12,268 bases of DNA from Acidobacteriota bacterium (GCA_003224135.1 QHYO01000154.1:1-12268), one strand, 5' to 3'; shown: positions 1 through 8,729, counted from the stretch's first letter. Made by a program: numbers and translations. Notes: generated by a model from the sequence alone, not told the origin.

Positions 1-342
1 CCAAGGTTGCAGAACAGCGAGCAACAAAGCAAGATAACCAAAACCGATCATATGGACGTGCGTGTCTATCTTGGTATTGTGATTTTCAAGTAAGGATCCA
101 ACGTCCTGAAAGTGCGCTACCACTGAGGCACCGTCGCCAGCAAATGCGGCGCCGGCCCCAGCCCCGAGTCCCGCTCCCACGCGGGTAGCGTTCTGATGCA
201 GCACGAATACGGCAAAAATATCGCCAAAGATCATGCCGACGAGAATCAGGCCGATCCCGCCAAGGACCAGCAAACGCCTGGCACTCAAACGCGAAAAATG
301 CGCACCGCTGCTGGGCAGCAATGAATCGATCGTGGAATGCAT
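1..342 (-). CDS. Membrane protein of unknown function, partial (C-terminus beyond left edge)
   Basis: An open frame of 114 codons runs from an ATG at 342 off the left edge. An in-frame TAA lies six codons upstream of that ATG, so the N-terminus is well bounded, and a weak purine-rich stretch (ACGGGACTC) precedes it. The protein has a polar, basic N-terminus, then a hydrophobic segment at about residues 24-48 that is a clear transmembrane helix. A Gly/Ala-rich stretch (about 56-73) follows, and a second hydrophobic segment begins near residue 98. Just before that segment is a THVHMIG motif (His95, His97). His pairs at the start of a helix occur in haem- or metal-binding membrane proteins, but I do not recognise the family and assign no function. 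It lies downstream of the catabolic genes on the same strand and is probably unrelated to them. Confidence 0.6.
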   Translation of the reverse strand, partial: MHSTIDSLLPSSGAHFSRLSARRLLVLGGIGLILVGMIFGDIFAVFVLHQNATRVGAGLGAGAGAAFAGDGASVVAHFQDVGSLLENHNTKIDTHVHMIGFGYLALLLAVLQPW

Positions 343-419
343 GAGTCCCGTATGTTACCGGATTTTGGCGATGGCCCGAGACTTGCCGTAAAGAGCGGAG
401 CGGCCTCAGGTCACACCAA

Positions 420-543
420 CTAGAAACTAAACTTCAACGCCAGCTGAATCTGCCGCGGGTTGAACAACGCGCGCGGCGGGCGTACCTCGCGCGGTGGATC
501 TATTTGTGGACGGCCAATAGTGCTGATCAGGGCAACCAGTTGG
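420..543 (-). pseudogene. 3' remnant of a TonB-dependent receptor-like gene
   Basis: About 40 in-frame codons end at a TAG (420-422). The peptide finishes FNPRQIQLALKFSF-stop. A terminal beta strand of alternating hydrophobic residues ending in Phe is the usual C-terminal signature of outer-membrane beta-barrel proteins. A 'PRQIQLALK-F' ending is common in large TonB-dependent, Oar-like receptors of acidobacteria; this is family recollection, not a search. There is no barrel or plug sequence ahead of it. In this frame the coding character stops at the RidA stop codon (544-546), beyond which the frame is only an antisense-type shadow of RidA. I read it as the tail of a gene of about 1000 codons whose body was lost. 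It could also be chance coding in an intergenic region. Confidence 0.5.
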
Positions 544-936
544 TTAGTCCGGAATAACGGCAGTGACTTCGATCTCGACGCGCGCAGCATCCTCGATCAG
601 GCTGCTGACTTGCACCGCGGTCATGGCCGGATAGTGACCTCCGAAGATCTCACGGTAGACGATGCCAAGCTGCTTGTACGAGTCGACGTACTCTTTTTTG
701 TCGAGCACGTACCAATTCATTCGCACGATATTTTCAGGTTTCGCGTTTGCTTCCGACAGCACCTCGACGATATTCCGTAAGATCTGCCGGACTTGTCCCA
801 CGAAATCCCGAGAAACCATTTTTCCTTGTGCGTCCCAACCGATCATTCCGCTGATAAAAATAGTGCGTCCGTTAGCGACCACTCCGTTCGAATAGCCCTT
901 CGGCCGTGGCCAATGCGCCGGATGCAGACATTTCAT
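544..936 (-). CDS. RidA/YjgF-family protein (putative enamine/imine deaminase)
   Basis: This is a 130-residue single-domain protein of normal RidA size. Family features include an N-terminal GYSNGVV strand, FISGMIG (27-33), and the C-terminal block YPAMTAVQV plus VEIEVTAV (102-127). RidA enzymes are cytosolic trimers that hydrolyse reactive enamines and imines to ketones and ammonia; 2-aminomuconate deaminase belongs to the same superfamily. The catalytic Arg that anchors the substrate carboxylate in archetypal RidA (P-A-R-S/T) is replaced here by Met105 (P-A-M-T). The substrate may therefore lack a free carboxylate, as a CoA thioester would, or the protein may not be a classical deaminase. 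The ATG overlaps the thioesterase stop codon (ATGA), and GGGGGAAG just upstream serves as a ribosome-binding site. It is the last gene of the operon, and a role in removing the ring amino group is inferred from context. Confidence 0.88.
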   Translation of the reverse strand: MKCLHPAHWPRPKGYSNGVVANGRTIFISGMIGWDAQGKMVSRDFVGQVRQILRNIVEVLSEANAKPENIVRMNWYVLDKKEYVDSYKQLGIVYREIFGGHYPAMTAVQVSSLIEDAARVEIEVTAVIPD

Positions 937-1418
937 GTTTTGTTCTTCCCCCGCGTAGCCGTGACGGTTGCTGATTTATCCGAAACTCGAAATGCCAGTA
1001 GTCGTGCGCGTACTTCGTCCGGAATCGGGAGACTTTGGGTCACACGCCGGTCGATCCAGACAAGGACCACCTTGCCGCGTACGCGATCGGCGCCATCCGG
1101 CCCTTGCAGCAGGATGTCCAGACTCACGGAACTGGTGCCGATCTCCCGCACTGAAAGGCTTGCTGACAATACCTCGCTGAAGCGGGTGGGAGCAACGAAA
1201 TCAGCCTCAAGATGGACGGTCGGAAGTCCCCAGCTCCGGGTGGTGACAATTTCCGTGAAAGAAAACTGCAACGCCTCGCGATGCCAGTCTTCCACCAGAT
1301 TGTTAAACATCTCAAAGTATCGGGGATAGAAAACGATGCCCGCTGGATCGCAATCTCCAAAACGGACCAGGACCTGCCTTCGAAATGGTCCGGTCTGCGG
1401 ACGGGCTACTTCATCCAC
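933..1418 (-). CDS. Hotdog-fold acyl-CoA thioesterase, 4-hydroxybenzoyl-CoA thioesterase type
   Basis: The 161-residue protein carries the motif [20 protein letters not shown] at 20-39. Asp24 corresponds to the catalytic Asp of the Pseudomonas-type 4-hydroxybenzoyl-CoA thioesterase, and the DPAG-I-FYPRYF block is diagnostic of that branch. Such enzymes are cytosolic hotdog-fold hydrolases that release CoA from aryl- or acyl-CoA esters. Here it could release an end product or salvage CoA from dead-end thioesters. The start is GTG (1416-1418), which overlaps the acyl-CoA dehydrogenase stop codon by 8 bp and implies translational coupling. No strong ribosome-binding site is seen, which fits coupling. 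The 3' end overlaps the RidA start by 4 bp. The substrate cannot be told from the sequence. Confidence 0.9.
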   Translation of the reverse strand: MDEVARPQTGPFRRQVLVRFGDCDPAGIVFYPRYFEMFNNLVEDWHREALQFSFTEIVTTRSWGLPTVHLEADFVAPTRFSEVLSASLSVREIGTSSVSLDILLQGPDGADRVRGKVVLVWIDRRVTQSLPIPDEVRARLLAFRVSDKSATVTATRGKNKT

Positions 1419-2595
1419 GGCTCTGCTCGCTTTCGTGAAAAGCTTTGATAACGCCGCGCGCGATGATCAGTTGCTGAACCTCAGTCGCGCCTTCGTAGAT
1501 ACGGAGCGGGCGGATTTCGCGATAAAGGCGCTCGACAACCGACCCGCTTACGACGCCCAGTGCTCCGAAGATCTGGACGGAGGCGTCAATGATGCGCTGC
1601 GCGCTCTCCGTGGCAGTCATCTTGGCCATAGCGGCTTCGACCGTAACCGTATGCCCCCGATCGCGGAGCCAAGCTGCACGATACGTTAGCAGCGCCGCGG
1701 CATCGATGTCGGTGGCCATGGCGGCGAGCTTGGCTTGCGTCAATTGAAAGTCAGCGAGAGCCTGGCCGAACATCTTCCGCGAAGTCGCACGGCGCAGACT
1801 TTCTTCCATTGCTCGGCGGGCAAAACCTACGGCAGCGGCGGCGACGGAAGTGCGGAAAACATCGAGCGTAGCCATGGCCACTTTGAACCCACGCCCAGCC
1901 TCTCCGAGACGTTGGTTGCAGGGGACGCGGCATTTCTTGAAGACCAGACGTGCCAGAGGATGTGGAGCGATCACTTCTACGCGTTCCGCAACTTCAAAGC
2001 CCGGAGTTCCGGATTCGACAACGAACGCGCTGACCCCACGAGATCCTTCGCCTTCGCCCGTGCGGGCAAAAACAACGTAGACGTCTGCGATGCCACCGTT
2101 AGAGATCCAGGTCTTGTCGCCGCTTAAGACATAGGAGTCGCCGTCACGTCGCGCTTCGCACTGCATTGCCGCGACGTCCGATCCAGCATTCAATTCGGAC
2201 AAGGCGAACGCAGCGATGGCCTCGCCCTTGGCGACGGCCGGCAAATACTTTTTCTTCTGATCGAGAGTTCCAAAAAGTGAGATGGCACCAGATCCGAGGC
2301 CCTGCATGGCAAATGCAAAGTCCGCGAGCCCTGAATGCCGCGCAAGGGTTTCACGGATGAGGCAAATCGCTCGCGTGTCAATCGTGTCCGACGATCCGCC
2401 GAACGCCGTGCCTCCGACCGCGTACTTTAGCCACCCATCTGCGCCGAGCTGGCGCACAAATCGGCGGCATGCTTTGTCAACTCCATCTCCAGTTTCTTCC
2501 ACCAGAAGACCGACGGCCCAGCGGTCCAGTTCGATGGCCAGCGTTCTGTGATGGGCCTCAAAAAACGGCCAGTCCAGGTGACGACTGTCGTTCAT
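1411..2595 (-). CDS. Acyl-CoA dehydrogenase (FAD flavoprotein)
   Basis: At 394 residues this is the normal length for the family. [11 protein letters not shown] (130-140) followed by GDKTWISNG (159-167) is the standard FAD- and acyl-CoA-contacting region. Asp245 to Arg261 holds the helix that usually reads 'R..vaa.a.G.A..A'. IYEGATEVQ (366-374) carries the catalytic Glu368 and precedes the C-terminal helix. These enzymes insert a trans-2 double bond into acyl-CoA and pass electrons to electron-transfer flavoprotein; no etf genes lie in the window. In this pathway it probably oxidises the alicyclic or opened dicarboxyl-CoA intermediate made from 2-aminobenzoyl-CoA. The ATG at 2595 has a good ribosome-binding site (AAGGGAG), which lies across the end of the crotonase gene. 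The exact substrate is unknown. Confidence 0.93.
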   Translation of the reverse strand: MNDSRHLDWPFFEAHHRTLAIELDRWAVGLLVEETGDGVDKACRRFVRQLGADGWLKYAVGGTAFGGSSDTIDTRAICLIRETLARHSGLADFAFAMQGLGSGAISLFGTLDQKKKYLPAVAKGEAIAAFALSELNAGSDVAAMQCEARRDGDSYVLSGDKTWISNGGIADVYVVFARTGEGEGSRGVSAFVVESGTPGFEVAERVEVIAPHPLARLVFKKCRVPCNQRLGEAGRGFKVAMATLDVFRTSVAAAAVGFARRAMEESLRRATSRKMFGQALADFQLTQAKLAAMATDIDAAALLTYRAAWLRDRGHTVTVEAAMAKMTATESAQRIIDASVQIFGALGVVSGSVVERLYREIRPLRIYEGATEVQQLIIARGVIKAFHESEQSRG

Positions 2596-2597
2596 CT

Positions 2598-3455
2598 TTA
2601 GTCTCCCTTGAACTCTGGCTTCCGTTTGTTGACGAATGCGTGGTAGGCACGGTGAAAATCGTTTGTCGCCATGCAGATCGCTTGCGCCTGTGCTTCTGCT
2701 TCAATGGCCTCGTCCACGCCCATGTTCCATTCCTGCTGCAACATTCTCTTGGTCATCGCATGCGCGAAACTAGGTCCGGAGGTCAACTCCGAAGCGAGTG
2801 CCATGGCTTCGGTCAAGAGCACTTCCGACGCGCAGAGCCGGTTCAGAAAACCCCAGCGCTCGGCTTCTTCACCACTTATGCTACGGCCCGTGAGGAGAAG
2901 TTCTGTTGCTCGTCCCTGGCCGATGATACGCGGCAGCAGTGCACAGGCGCCCATATCGCAACCGGCGAGTCCTACGCGAGTAAACAAAAATGCGATCTTG
3001 CTTCGTGGTGTTCCCAGGCGTACGTCCGAGGCCATCGCAAGGATGGCGCCCGCACCCGCGCAAACGCCATCAATCGCGGCGATGACCGGCTGAGGACAAG
3101 AACGCATGGCTTTGACAAGATCTCCAGTCAACCGAGTGAACGCCAACAAACCCGGCATGTCGAGCTTAGTAAGAGCCCCGATGATCTCCTGGACGTCTCC
3201 ACCAGAGCAAAAATTACCTCCGGCGCCCGCCAGAATGATGGCCTTAATATCGGAAGCTTCGGACATCGCGCGAAACAGGTTACGCAGTTCGTTATATGAA
3301 TCAAAGGTTAGAGAGTTCTTTCGCTCTGCGCGGTTCAGAGTGATGCGCGCAGTCTTGTCTGTTACCTCGTAGAGGAAATGCCTGCCTTGGTAGGCGGCGA
3401 GGAGAGTATGGTTAACGGGCAATTGGTGCGGTTGGCCGGGGAGATGCCGCATCAT
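2598..3455 (-). CDS. Enoyl-CoA hydratase/isomerase-family protein (crotonase fold), non-canonical active site
   Basis: The protein has 285 residues, with an N-terminal extension of about 25 residues before the crotonase core. The first oxyanion-hole strand is [15 protein letters not shown] (73-87), the second is [15 protein letters not shown] (130-144), and the [20 protein letters not shown] segment follows. Both general acid/base Glu residues of classical hydratases are absent: the E144 equivalent is Ile138 and the E164 equivalent is Arg160. Instead Asp167 ([10 protein letters not shown]) sits where PaaG-type isomerases, 4-chlorobenzoyl-CoA dehalogenase and related crotonases have a functional Asp. 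It is therefore better read as an isomerase or C-C-bond (ring-opening) hydrolase than as a hydratase. The start ATG overlaps the MarR stop by 4 bp (ATGA) with a strong AGGAGA site upstream. A second ATG follows immediately and could also be used. Confidence 0.9.
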   Translation of the reverse strand: MMRHLPGQPHQLPVNHTLLAAYQGRHFLYEVTDKTARITLNRAERKNSLTFDSYNELRNLFRAMSEASDIKAIILAGAGGNFCSGGDVQEIIGALTKLDMPGLLAFTRLTGDLVKAMRSCPQPVIAAIDGVCAGAGAILAMASDVRLGTPRSKIAFLFTRVGLAGCDMGACALLPRIIGQGRATELLLTGRSISGEEAERWGFLNRLCASEVLLTEAMALASELTSGPSFAHAMTKRMLQQEWNMGVDEAIEAEAQAQAICMATNDFHRAYHAFVNKRKPEFKGD

Positions 3456-4024
3456 TTTCTCCTGCCGATCAGACCGAGCTTGTGTCTCGATTCTGGGGTG
3501 GTGACCGCGTTCAAATGCCCTTTGAGCTTGCCGAGCGTCCCCAACATCATTTGTTTGTCTTCCTGGCTCAATCCGCGCAACAGCTCAATGATCCACTCTT
3601 CATGACTTGCGGCGATTTCGCGAAAGCGCTTCAGTCCTGCAGCCGTCAGCTTGACGGTGATTGCACGGCGGTCACCACGGTCGAGGGCTCTCACGACCAA
3701 GCCTTCCCTCTCAAGCTGATCTGTTATTCCCGTCACGTTTCCGCGGGAGACCATCAGACGTTTCGACAATTCGTTCATGCGTAGACCAGCGGGATAACGC
3801 TCCAACTGTGCCATCAAATCGAACCGCGGCAAGGTGGTCGAAAATTCCTTGCGCAAGCTTCCGCGGACATGATTTTCGACTCGCACCGTACAGGACAACA
3901 AGCGAAGCCACAAGCGCAACGCCTGATGATCATCTTTGGTCGCTCGCGTCTCCAGATCAACTAGCCTGACGCTGTTGGCAATCGACTCGGACCCGCTCTT
4001 TCTGAGTGCCGATGTAGTCTCCAT
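3452..4024 (-). CDS. MarR-family transcriptional regulator
   Basis: This is a 190-residue winged-helix protein. The recognition region is [20 protein letters not shown] (81-100), followed by [10 protein letters not shown] and the wing [13 protein letters not shown] (115-127), all typical of MarR repressors. Flanking helices for dimerisation lie at about 33-60 and 135-170. I chose the start at METTSALR because it follows a clear GAGGGG site just after the short-chain dehydrogenase stop codon. A longer in-frame start at 4105 would overlap that dehydrogenase by 73 bp and add an unrelated-looking N-terminus. MarR proteins of aromatic catabolism usually release DNA on binding the substrate or its CoA thioester. 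Here the ligand could be isatinate, anthranilate or 2-aminobenzoyl-CoA (inferred). The gene sits within the operon it probably regulates. Confidence 0.92.
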   Translation of the reverse strand: METTSALRKSGSESIANSVRLVDLETRATKDDHQALRLWLRLLSCTVRVENHVRGSLRKEFSTTLPRFDLMAQLERYPAGLRMNELSKRLMVSRGNVTGITDQLEREGLVVRALDRGDRRAITVKLTAAGLKRFREIAASHEEWIIELLRGLSQEDKQMMLGTLGKLKGHLNAVTTPESRHKLGLIGRRK

Positions 4025-4028
4025 AGAT

Positions 4029-4034
4029 CCCCTC
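4029..4034 (-). promoter_or_regulatory. Ribosome-binding site fixing the MarR start
   Basis: On the minus strand this reads GAGGGG, four bases before the ATG at 4022-4024. It overlaps the short-chain dehydrogenase stop codon (TGA, 4033-4035). It supports the 190-residue MarR reading over the longer upstream start. Confidence 0.7.
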
Positions 4035-4830
4035 ACATCACCTCGCCGCCAGATATCGCGATCGCTTGTCCCGTGACCGCCTCGCTCCCAGGCAAGCACA
4101 GCCACGCGACTGCATTCGCCACTTCCTCAGGCTGGATCAACCGTTTCTGCGGATTTTGCGACACTAACTCCACTAAAGCTTGTTCTGGTGTTCGCCCGGT
4201 CTTGGCAACGATTTTTTTTACACTTTCGCGAAGCATGTCGGTTTCGGTATAACCAGGACAAACCGCGTTGACGGTTATCCCTTTTGTTGCAACTTCGAGT
4301 GCCAAAGCGCGCGTCAGGCCTACGACGCCGTGCTTCGCAGCGCAATATGCCGAGACGTAGCCGTAGCCCACGAGGCCTGCGGTACTTGCTATGTTTACGA
4401 TCCGTCCCCAGCCGATCGCGAGCATGCCTGGCAAAGCGGCCTGCGTGCAGTAAAAGGTCCCGTCGAGGTTGACAGCCATCATCGTTCGCCAAAGCGAACG
4501 TTCCATTTTCACAAACGGTGCGGAGCCCGCCTGCCCGGCGTTGTTAATGAGGATGTCGATCGGGCCATAGCGTGAACGCGCCTCTTCGAGGGCGCGCCGG
4601 ACATCCTCAAAATCGCTGACATCCGCTACGACATGGCCGGTCTCACGGGTATTCCCCGGCGCCGCGTCGTCGGTGTTATTCACGCAACTCCGGCTCAACG
4701 TCGTCACGCGAGCACCGTGAGCCAGCAGGACTCGCGTCACCGCCGCGCCGATACCTCGAGCCCCGCCGGTAACAAGCGCATGTTTGCTGGCGAGAAGCCG
4801 CGAGTTTTGATTCTCCATACCTTGTTTCAT
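4033..4830 (-). CDS. Short-chain dehydrogenase/reductase (NAD(P)-dependent, putative 3-hydroxyacyl-CoA dehydrogenase)
   Basis: This is a classical SDR of 265 residues. The cofactor motif TGGARGIG is at 21-28, Asp70-Val71 contacts the adenine ring, and NNAG is at 96-99. The catalytic tetrad is Asn121, Ser149, Tyr162 and Lys166 (YCAAK), followed by the CPGYTETDM loop. The protein ends ISGGEVM, as in FabG/PhaB-like members. It likely interconverts a 3-hydroxyacyl-CoA (or ring alcohol) and the ketone in the beta-oxidation-like lower pathway; the real substrate is not visible. The ATG at 4830 overlaps the monooxygenase stop codon as ATGA. A second ATG four codons later (4818) is an alternative start, since neither has a strong, well-spaced ribosome-binding site. 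Coupling to the preceding gene probably drives translation. Confidence 0.92.
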   Translation of the reverse strand: MKQGMENQNSRLLASKHALVTGGARGIGAAVTRVLLAHGARVTTLSRSCVNNTDDAAPGNTRETGHVVADVSDFEDVRRALEEARSRYGPIDILINNAGQAGSAPFVKMERSLWRTMMAVNLDGTFYCTQAALPGMLAIGWGRIVNIASTAGLVGYGYVSAYCAAKHGVVGLTRALALEVATKGITVNAVCPGYTETDMLRESVKKIVAKTGRTPEQALVELVSQNPQKRLIQPEEVANAVAWLCLPGSEAVTGQAIAISGGEVM

Positions 4831-7112
4831 ACCTGCACCAGCAATTGCGCGCGCGCGATGTTTCGTTCCAACTGCTCCTTACCTGACAAATATTGATCGG
4901 GCCACTTGACCTCACGGAAGCCCTGTTTCGCCGCCTCGTGAAGCGTCCATAAAGGATCGGCCAGATGCGGCCGGGCAATCGCACAGAGATCGGCGCGGCC
5001 CGCGGCGATGATGGTGTTGACGTGATCGCCTTCGAAAATATTCCCGACGGCAATCGTGGGAATCCCGACTTCATTTCGAATGCGGTCGGCGAACGGCACC
5101 TGGAACATGCGTCCGTACACCGGCTTTTCGTCTTTGCTGACCTGACCCGATGAACAATCGATAACGTCCGCTCCCGCCGCGTAAAAAAGTCGAGCCACTT
5201 CCGTGGCATCCTCGGGCGACAACCCTCCAGGTACCCAGTCGTGAGCCGAGATCCGCACACTCATGGGCTTTTCGGCGGGCCAAACTTCGCGCATGGCTTT
5301 GAATACTGCGATGGGATAGTTGCAGCGACTCTCGAGCGAGCCGCCGAACTGATCGGTGCGGATATTTGTAAGCGGAGAGATAAAGCTCGACAGCAGGTAA
5401 CCATGCGCACAGTGAAGTTCGAGCCAGTCGAAACCTGCGTCCACGCCTCGCTTCGTTGCCGCGACAAAGTCGGCCAATATGCGATCAAGGTCTTCTTGTG
5501 AGGCTTCCCGCGGAGTTTGCGAAACGCCCGCAATGTAGGGAATTGGCGACGCTGACAAAAGCGGCCAATTGCCGGAATCCAGTGGCAGGTCAATCCCTTC
5601 CCAGCCTCGTCGGGTTGATCCCTTTCGTCCGGAGTGGCCCAGTTGCAACGCGAACTTGGCATCGGTATGGGTGTGAACGAAATCGACGATTCTCTTCCAG
5701 GCATCCCGCTGCGCATCGTTCCACATGCCAGTACAGGCTGGCGTGATACGAGCGTCGGGCGACACGCAAGTCATTTCCGTACCGATCATCGCGGCGCCGC
5801 CCATTGCGCGGCTCGCCAAATGAACGAGGTGAAAGTCATTCGCTAGGCCGTCGACGGCCATGTACATCGCCATCGGCGATACGATCACGCGATTCTTCAG
5901 CGACAGATCGCGAACTTTGAAGGGCGTAAACATCGGCGGAACGGGATGATCGACACCGCTTCGCGCAGAGAACCATCGCTCGACGCTCCGAACATAGCCG
6001 GCATCTCGAAGCTTAAGATTTTCATGGCCGATGCGCTGGCTGCCTGTCAAAAGGCTGTACGTGAATTGCTCCGGATCGAGGTGCACGTATCGTTCAACTT
6101 GTTCAAACCACTCCATCCGATTGCGCGCGGCACTTTGCAGTTTGAGCGCTTCAATTTCGCGCTCTTCCTGGTAGCGCTGAAGAGCGTCGGAAATACTACC
6201 CATCTGGTTGGACAGCACGCGGGATAGAGCCATGGCGTCTTCCATGGCGAGCTTGGTGCCTGAACCAATCCCAAAATGCGCCGTATGGGCGGCATCGCCG
6301 ATAAGAACGATGTTTTTGTGATGCCATTTCTCGCACAACACGCGAGCAAACTTGAGCCATACCGCAGAGCCTTGCAGATGCTTGGCGTTCGAAATCAAAG
6401 CGTTGCCGTCCAGGCGCTCGGCAAAGAGTTTTTCGCACAACGCGATCGATTCCGCTGCGTCCATCTTGTCGATGCCGGCCTTGATCCAGTTTTTTTCCGG
6501 CGTTTCCACAATGAACGTGGACCAGTTGTCGTCGAACCGATACGCGTGGAGGTTAAACCAACCCCACTGTGTGGGTTTGAAATCAAAGGTGAAAGCGTCC
6601 AGCTTCTTTTTCGTGCCAAGCCAGATGAAGCGATTGTTGCGTACCTGAATGTTCGGCTTAAATACGCTCTCGTATTTCTTGCGTGTCACTGAAGAAGCGC
6701 CGTCGGATGCGATCACAAGATCGTAGTCGGCGGCGTACACGTCTGGATCGGTGACTTCTTTCTGAAACACCAACTTCACGCCGAGGCAGGCGGCACGCTG
6801 CTGGAATATCCGAAGAAGTTTCATTCGGGAAATGCCGCAAAATCCATGTCCGCCCGACGTCAGCTTGCGATCTTTGAAATAAACGTCAATGTCGTCCCAG
6901 TGGCGGAAGGCCTGCGTAATTCTGGCGTGGCTCTCCGGATCGGCCTCCCTGAATCCGTCCATGGTCTTATCGGAAAACACGATGCCCCATCCGAAAGTGC
7001 TGTCGGACTGGTTGCGCTCGATTACGGCGATGTCCCACGACGGATTGGCCTTCTTCGCGAGAATCGAGAAATAAAGTCCAGCGGGACCGCCGCCCAGGCA
7101 AATAATTTTCAT
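4827..7112 (-). CDS. 2-aminobenzoyl-CoA monooxygenase/reductase-like fusion flavoenzyme
   Basis: The 761-residue protein has two domains. Residues 1 to about 385 are an FAD-dependent aromatic monooxygenase with GGGPAG (7-12), VIASDG (133-138) and IGDAAH (271-276) binding FAD. Residues about 393-735 form an Old-Yellow-Enzyme/NADH:flavin reductase with [11 protein letters not shown] (407-417), [10 protein letters not shown] (489-498), His567 and His570 (HCAHGYLL), [14 protein letters not shown] (579-592) and the FMN-phosphate region near 687-713. This fusion and length match the anthraniloyl-CoA monooxygenase/reductase of Azoarcus evansii. That enzyme uses O2 and NADH to turn 2-aminobenzoyl-CoA into 2-amino-5-oxocyclohex-1-ene-1-carbonyl-CoA. 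It is cytosolic and is the signature gene of the set. The ATG at 7112 follows GGGAAGGA. The assignment rests on architecture and motifs; a related aryl-CoA substrate such as a salicylyl-CoA type cannot be ruled out. Confidence 0.93.
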   Translation of the reverse strand: MKIICLGGGPAGLYFSILAKKANPSWDIAVIERNQSDSTFGWGIVFSDKTMDGFREADPESHARITQAFRHWDDIDVYFKDRKLTSGGHGFCGISRMKLLRIFQQRAACLGVKLVFQKEVTDPDVYAADYDLVIASDGASSVTRKKYESVFKPNIQVRNNRFIWLGTKKKLDAFTFDFKPTQWGWFNLHAYRFDDNWSTFIVETPEKNWIKAGIDKMDAAESIALCEKLFAERLDGNALISNAKHLQGSAVWLKFARVLCEKWHHKNIVLIGDAAHTAHFGIGSGTKLAMEDAMALSRVLSNQMGSISDALQRYQEEREIEALKLQSAARNRMEWFEQVERYVHLDPEQFTYSLLTGSQRIGHENLKLRDAGYVRSVERWFSARSGVDHPVPPMFTPFKVRDLSLKNRVIVSPMAMYMAVDGLANDFHLVHLASRAMGGAAMIGTEMTCVSPDARITPACTGMWNDAQRDAWKRIVDFVHTHTDAKFALQLGHSGRKGSTRRGWEGIDLPLDSGNWPLLSASPIPYIAGVSQTPREASQEDLDRILADFVAATKRGVDAGFDWLELHCAHGYLLSSFISPLTNIRTDQFGGSLESRCNYPIAVFKAMREVWPAEKPMSVRISAHDWVPGGLSPEDATEVARLFYAAGADVIDCSSGQVSKDEKPVYGRMFQVPFADRIRNEVGIPTIAVGNIFEGDHVNTIIAAGRADLCAIARPHLADPLWTLHEAAKQGFREVKWPDQYLSGKEQLERNIARAQLLVQV

Positions 7113-7161
7113 CGATTCCTTCCCAGCCCGCGCTCAATCTGCGGAACCCTACGTTCTTCTG

Positions 7162-8712
7162 TCATGCTTCTGCCAGTTTTCGCAATTCTTCCTGCAATTT
7201 TTCGCCGCTGTCCTCGGCGAGGGCCGCTTCCCGAAGCTTTTTCAAATATCCGGCTGCGTCCGTCCGTCCGCGAAGCTTCGGAAGGGCCGCCATCAGCGCG
7301 TCGAAGCTTTTGCGTCCACGAACCTGCGTCTCGCCATAGCCCTTAACAATGCGCGGACATTCAGCCAATTCCACGGCAAGCGCATAGCTCTCTTGCGCCA
7401 ACACCGGGATCTGCGCCAGCCAGGCGTCGATTCTCCTGTGCTCCTCTTCAAATCGCAGAGACCTGCGTCGCCAAGGCCTCAGAGCAGCCAACCCATAAAG
7501 CTGCAGGAATCCCCAGAGCGAAGTTGAGTGCACAATGCGACCCTTGCGCGTAAAACGCTCGATCCATCGTCTCGTCCAGCCGCTATTCAAGAGCCAACGA
7601 CCGAGCGACGCCGGCAGCATGTCTGAGATTTCCTCGACTCCCGGATGCAGAAACTCCTTGATCTGCACCAATTGGTTCGCATTCGCGCGCGATTCCTGAT
7701 GGACCCGGGCGAATCGCGTGTCGCGAGTCTTCAAGTCTGCAACGCGAGTCACGTCCTCGTAGGACATCCACAAGGCGAGGTATCGCGCGGTTTCCGACAG
7801 CAGTGCAACGCTACCGTTACCGTACGTCGTTTCCCGCCCCAGAATGGGTTTCAGCTTATCCAGGTACCAAGCAGCGTAGTCCACGTCCTGATAGTCGGCG
7901 AGCCGCTGGATGCCGGCAAAAAGAATCGCGTGACTTGGCGACGGGAAATCGCTCTCGATCTGCGCGGCGAGTCTTTGCAGTTGCGGCCCGACCGCGGGCC
8001 GTGAGGATGCCTTGCGGTCGTCCAACAAGACTGGCTTTTGGCTCGCCGCAACGAACGCTGCGGAAAAACCCGCCAGGCTTGACTCAATGCCTACTCCCCC
8101 GCGCTTGATCGCCTCCTCAAATTCTTTACGCTCGAAGGGCAATGCGCGCGTGGCCGCCAGCGCGCCAAACAACGGTGCGCTAATTACGCTGCCGGTTTCT
8201 TCGGCAATGCGGGCAAAGTCGTTGTGCACGAAATCTCGAGCGGCTGCCTGGCCTCCTTCAATCAAGCTTTTTGCATCAACCTGGCCGTCCCCAAGAGCGG
8301 TCTTTTCCGTCATGGAATAGATGCGGTGCGTGGAAGCAATCAGGATCGTTCGGTCCGAGGTGACCATGCCGCGCTGAATGGCGCGACCCGCTTCCATTAA
8401 TTCAGAAGCCAGCACGATGTCCAACTCTCCCGGAACAGGCATCAGCGCGAGAATCGGCGCCTTGTTCGCCGCGACAGCGGCTCCCTTGGGGAAAATTTCT
8501 ATGTAATAAACCGTGGAGCCGGTCCTTTGAGCGACACCCGGCACCGATGTCGTCTGCGCGAGATAACCGGCGTGCTCGGCAAGATCGACGATCCAATCCG
8601 CAAGAACGCCGCCTCCCTCGCCGCCCATCGCGACGATTGCGATGGTGGTGGCACGGGGCGTCTGAGGGTTAACGCTGGGCGCGATCGGTGGTCCTGCGAC
8701 AGCGATGTTCAT
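7162..8712 (-). CDS. iorB: Indolepyruvate-type ferredoxin oxidoreductase, beta subunit with long C-terminal extension
   Basis: The protein has 516 residues. The N-terminal part (about 23-220) is the 2-oxoacid oxidoreductase gamma/CoA-binding domain: IAIVAMGGEGGGVLADWI (24-41), then SVPGVAQRTGSTVYY (56-70) and a GVGIESSLAGF segment (206-216). Archaeal IorB proteins end near residue 200. Here about 290 further residues follow, mainly helical and rich in Arg and Leu, as in the long bacterial form whose C-terminal domain I recall as DUF6537. With the alpha subunit it would carry out CoA-dependent oxidative decarboxylation of an aryl 2-oxoacid. The ATG at 8712 has TGAGGATCG before it and lies 17 bp after the alpha-subunit stop. 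The downstream gap to the monooxygenase is 49 bp with no evident promoter. The function of the extension is unknown to me. Confidence 0.9.
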   Translation of the reverse strand: MNIAVAGPPIAPSVNPQTPRATTIAIVAMGGEGGGVLADWIVDLAEHAGYLAQTTSVPGVAQRTGSTVYYIEIFPKGAAVAANKAPILALMPVPGELDIVLASELMEAGRAIQRGMVTSDRTILIASTHRIYSMTEKTALGDGQVDAKSLIEGGQAAARDFVHNDFARIAEETGSVISAPLFGALAATRALPFERKEFEEAIKRGGVGIESSLAGFSAAFVAASQKPVLLDDRKASSRPAVGPQLQRLAAQIESDFPSPSHAILFAGIQRLADYQDVDYAAWYLDKLKPILGRETTYGNGSVALLSETARYLALWMSYEDVTRVADLKTRDTRFARVHQESRANANQLVQIKEFLHPGVEEISDMLPASLGRWLLNSGWTRRWIERFTRKGRIVHSTSLWGFLQLYGLAALRPWRRRSLRFEEEHRRIDAWLAQIPVLAQESYALAVELAECPRIVKGYGETQVRGRKSFDALMAALPKLRGRTDAAGYLKKLREAALAEDSGEKLQEELRKLAEA

Positions 8713-8729
8713 CGATCCTCAAAACGATC

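Noticed and set aside
343..419. Terminator after the RidA gene or a promoter for the left membrane protein
   Set aside because: I found no stable hairpin with a T-tract and no convincing promoter boxes in this stretch.
2469..3299. Plus-strand open frame of 276 codons
   Set aside because: It lies opposite the acyl-CoA dehydrogenase and crotonase genes, both with clear motifs. Its translation has no recognisable domain and is typical of an antisense shadow.
4025..4105. Longer N-terminus for the MarR protein starting at 4105
   Set aside because: It would overlap the end of the dehydrogenase gene by 73 bp and has no ribosome-binding site as good as the GAGGGG before the ATG at 4024.
4676..5716. 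Two further minus-strand open frames of 194 and 151 codons
   Set aside because: Both are alternative frames mostly inside the reductase half of the monooxygenase/reductase gene, are rich in Arg and Ser, and match no family.
7113..7161. Internal promoter before the monooxygenase/reductase gene
   Set aside because: The 49-bp gap has a good ribosome-binding site but no convincing -35/-10 pair.
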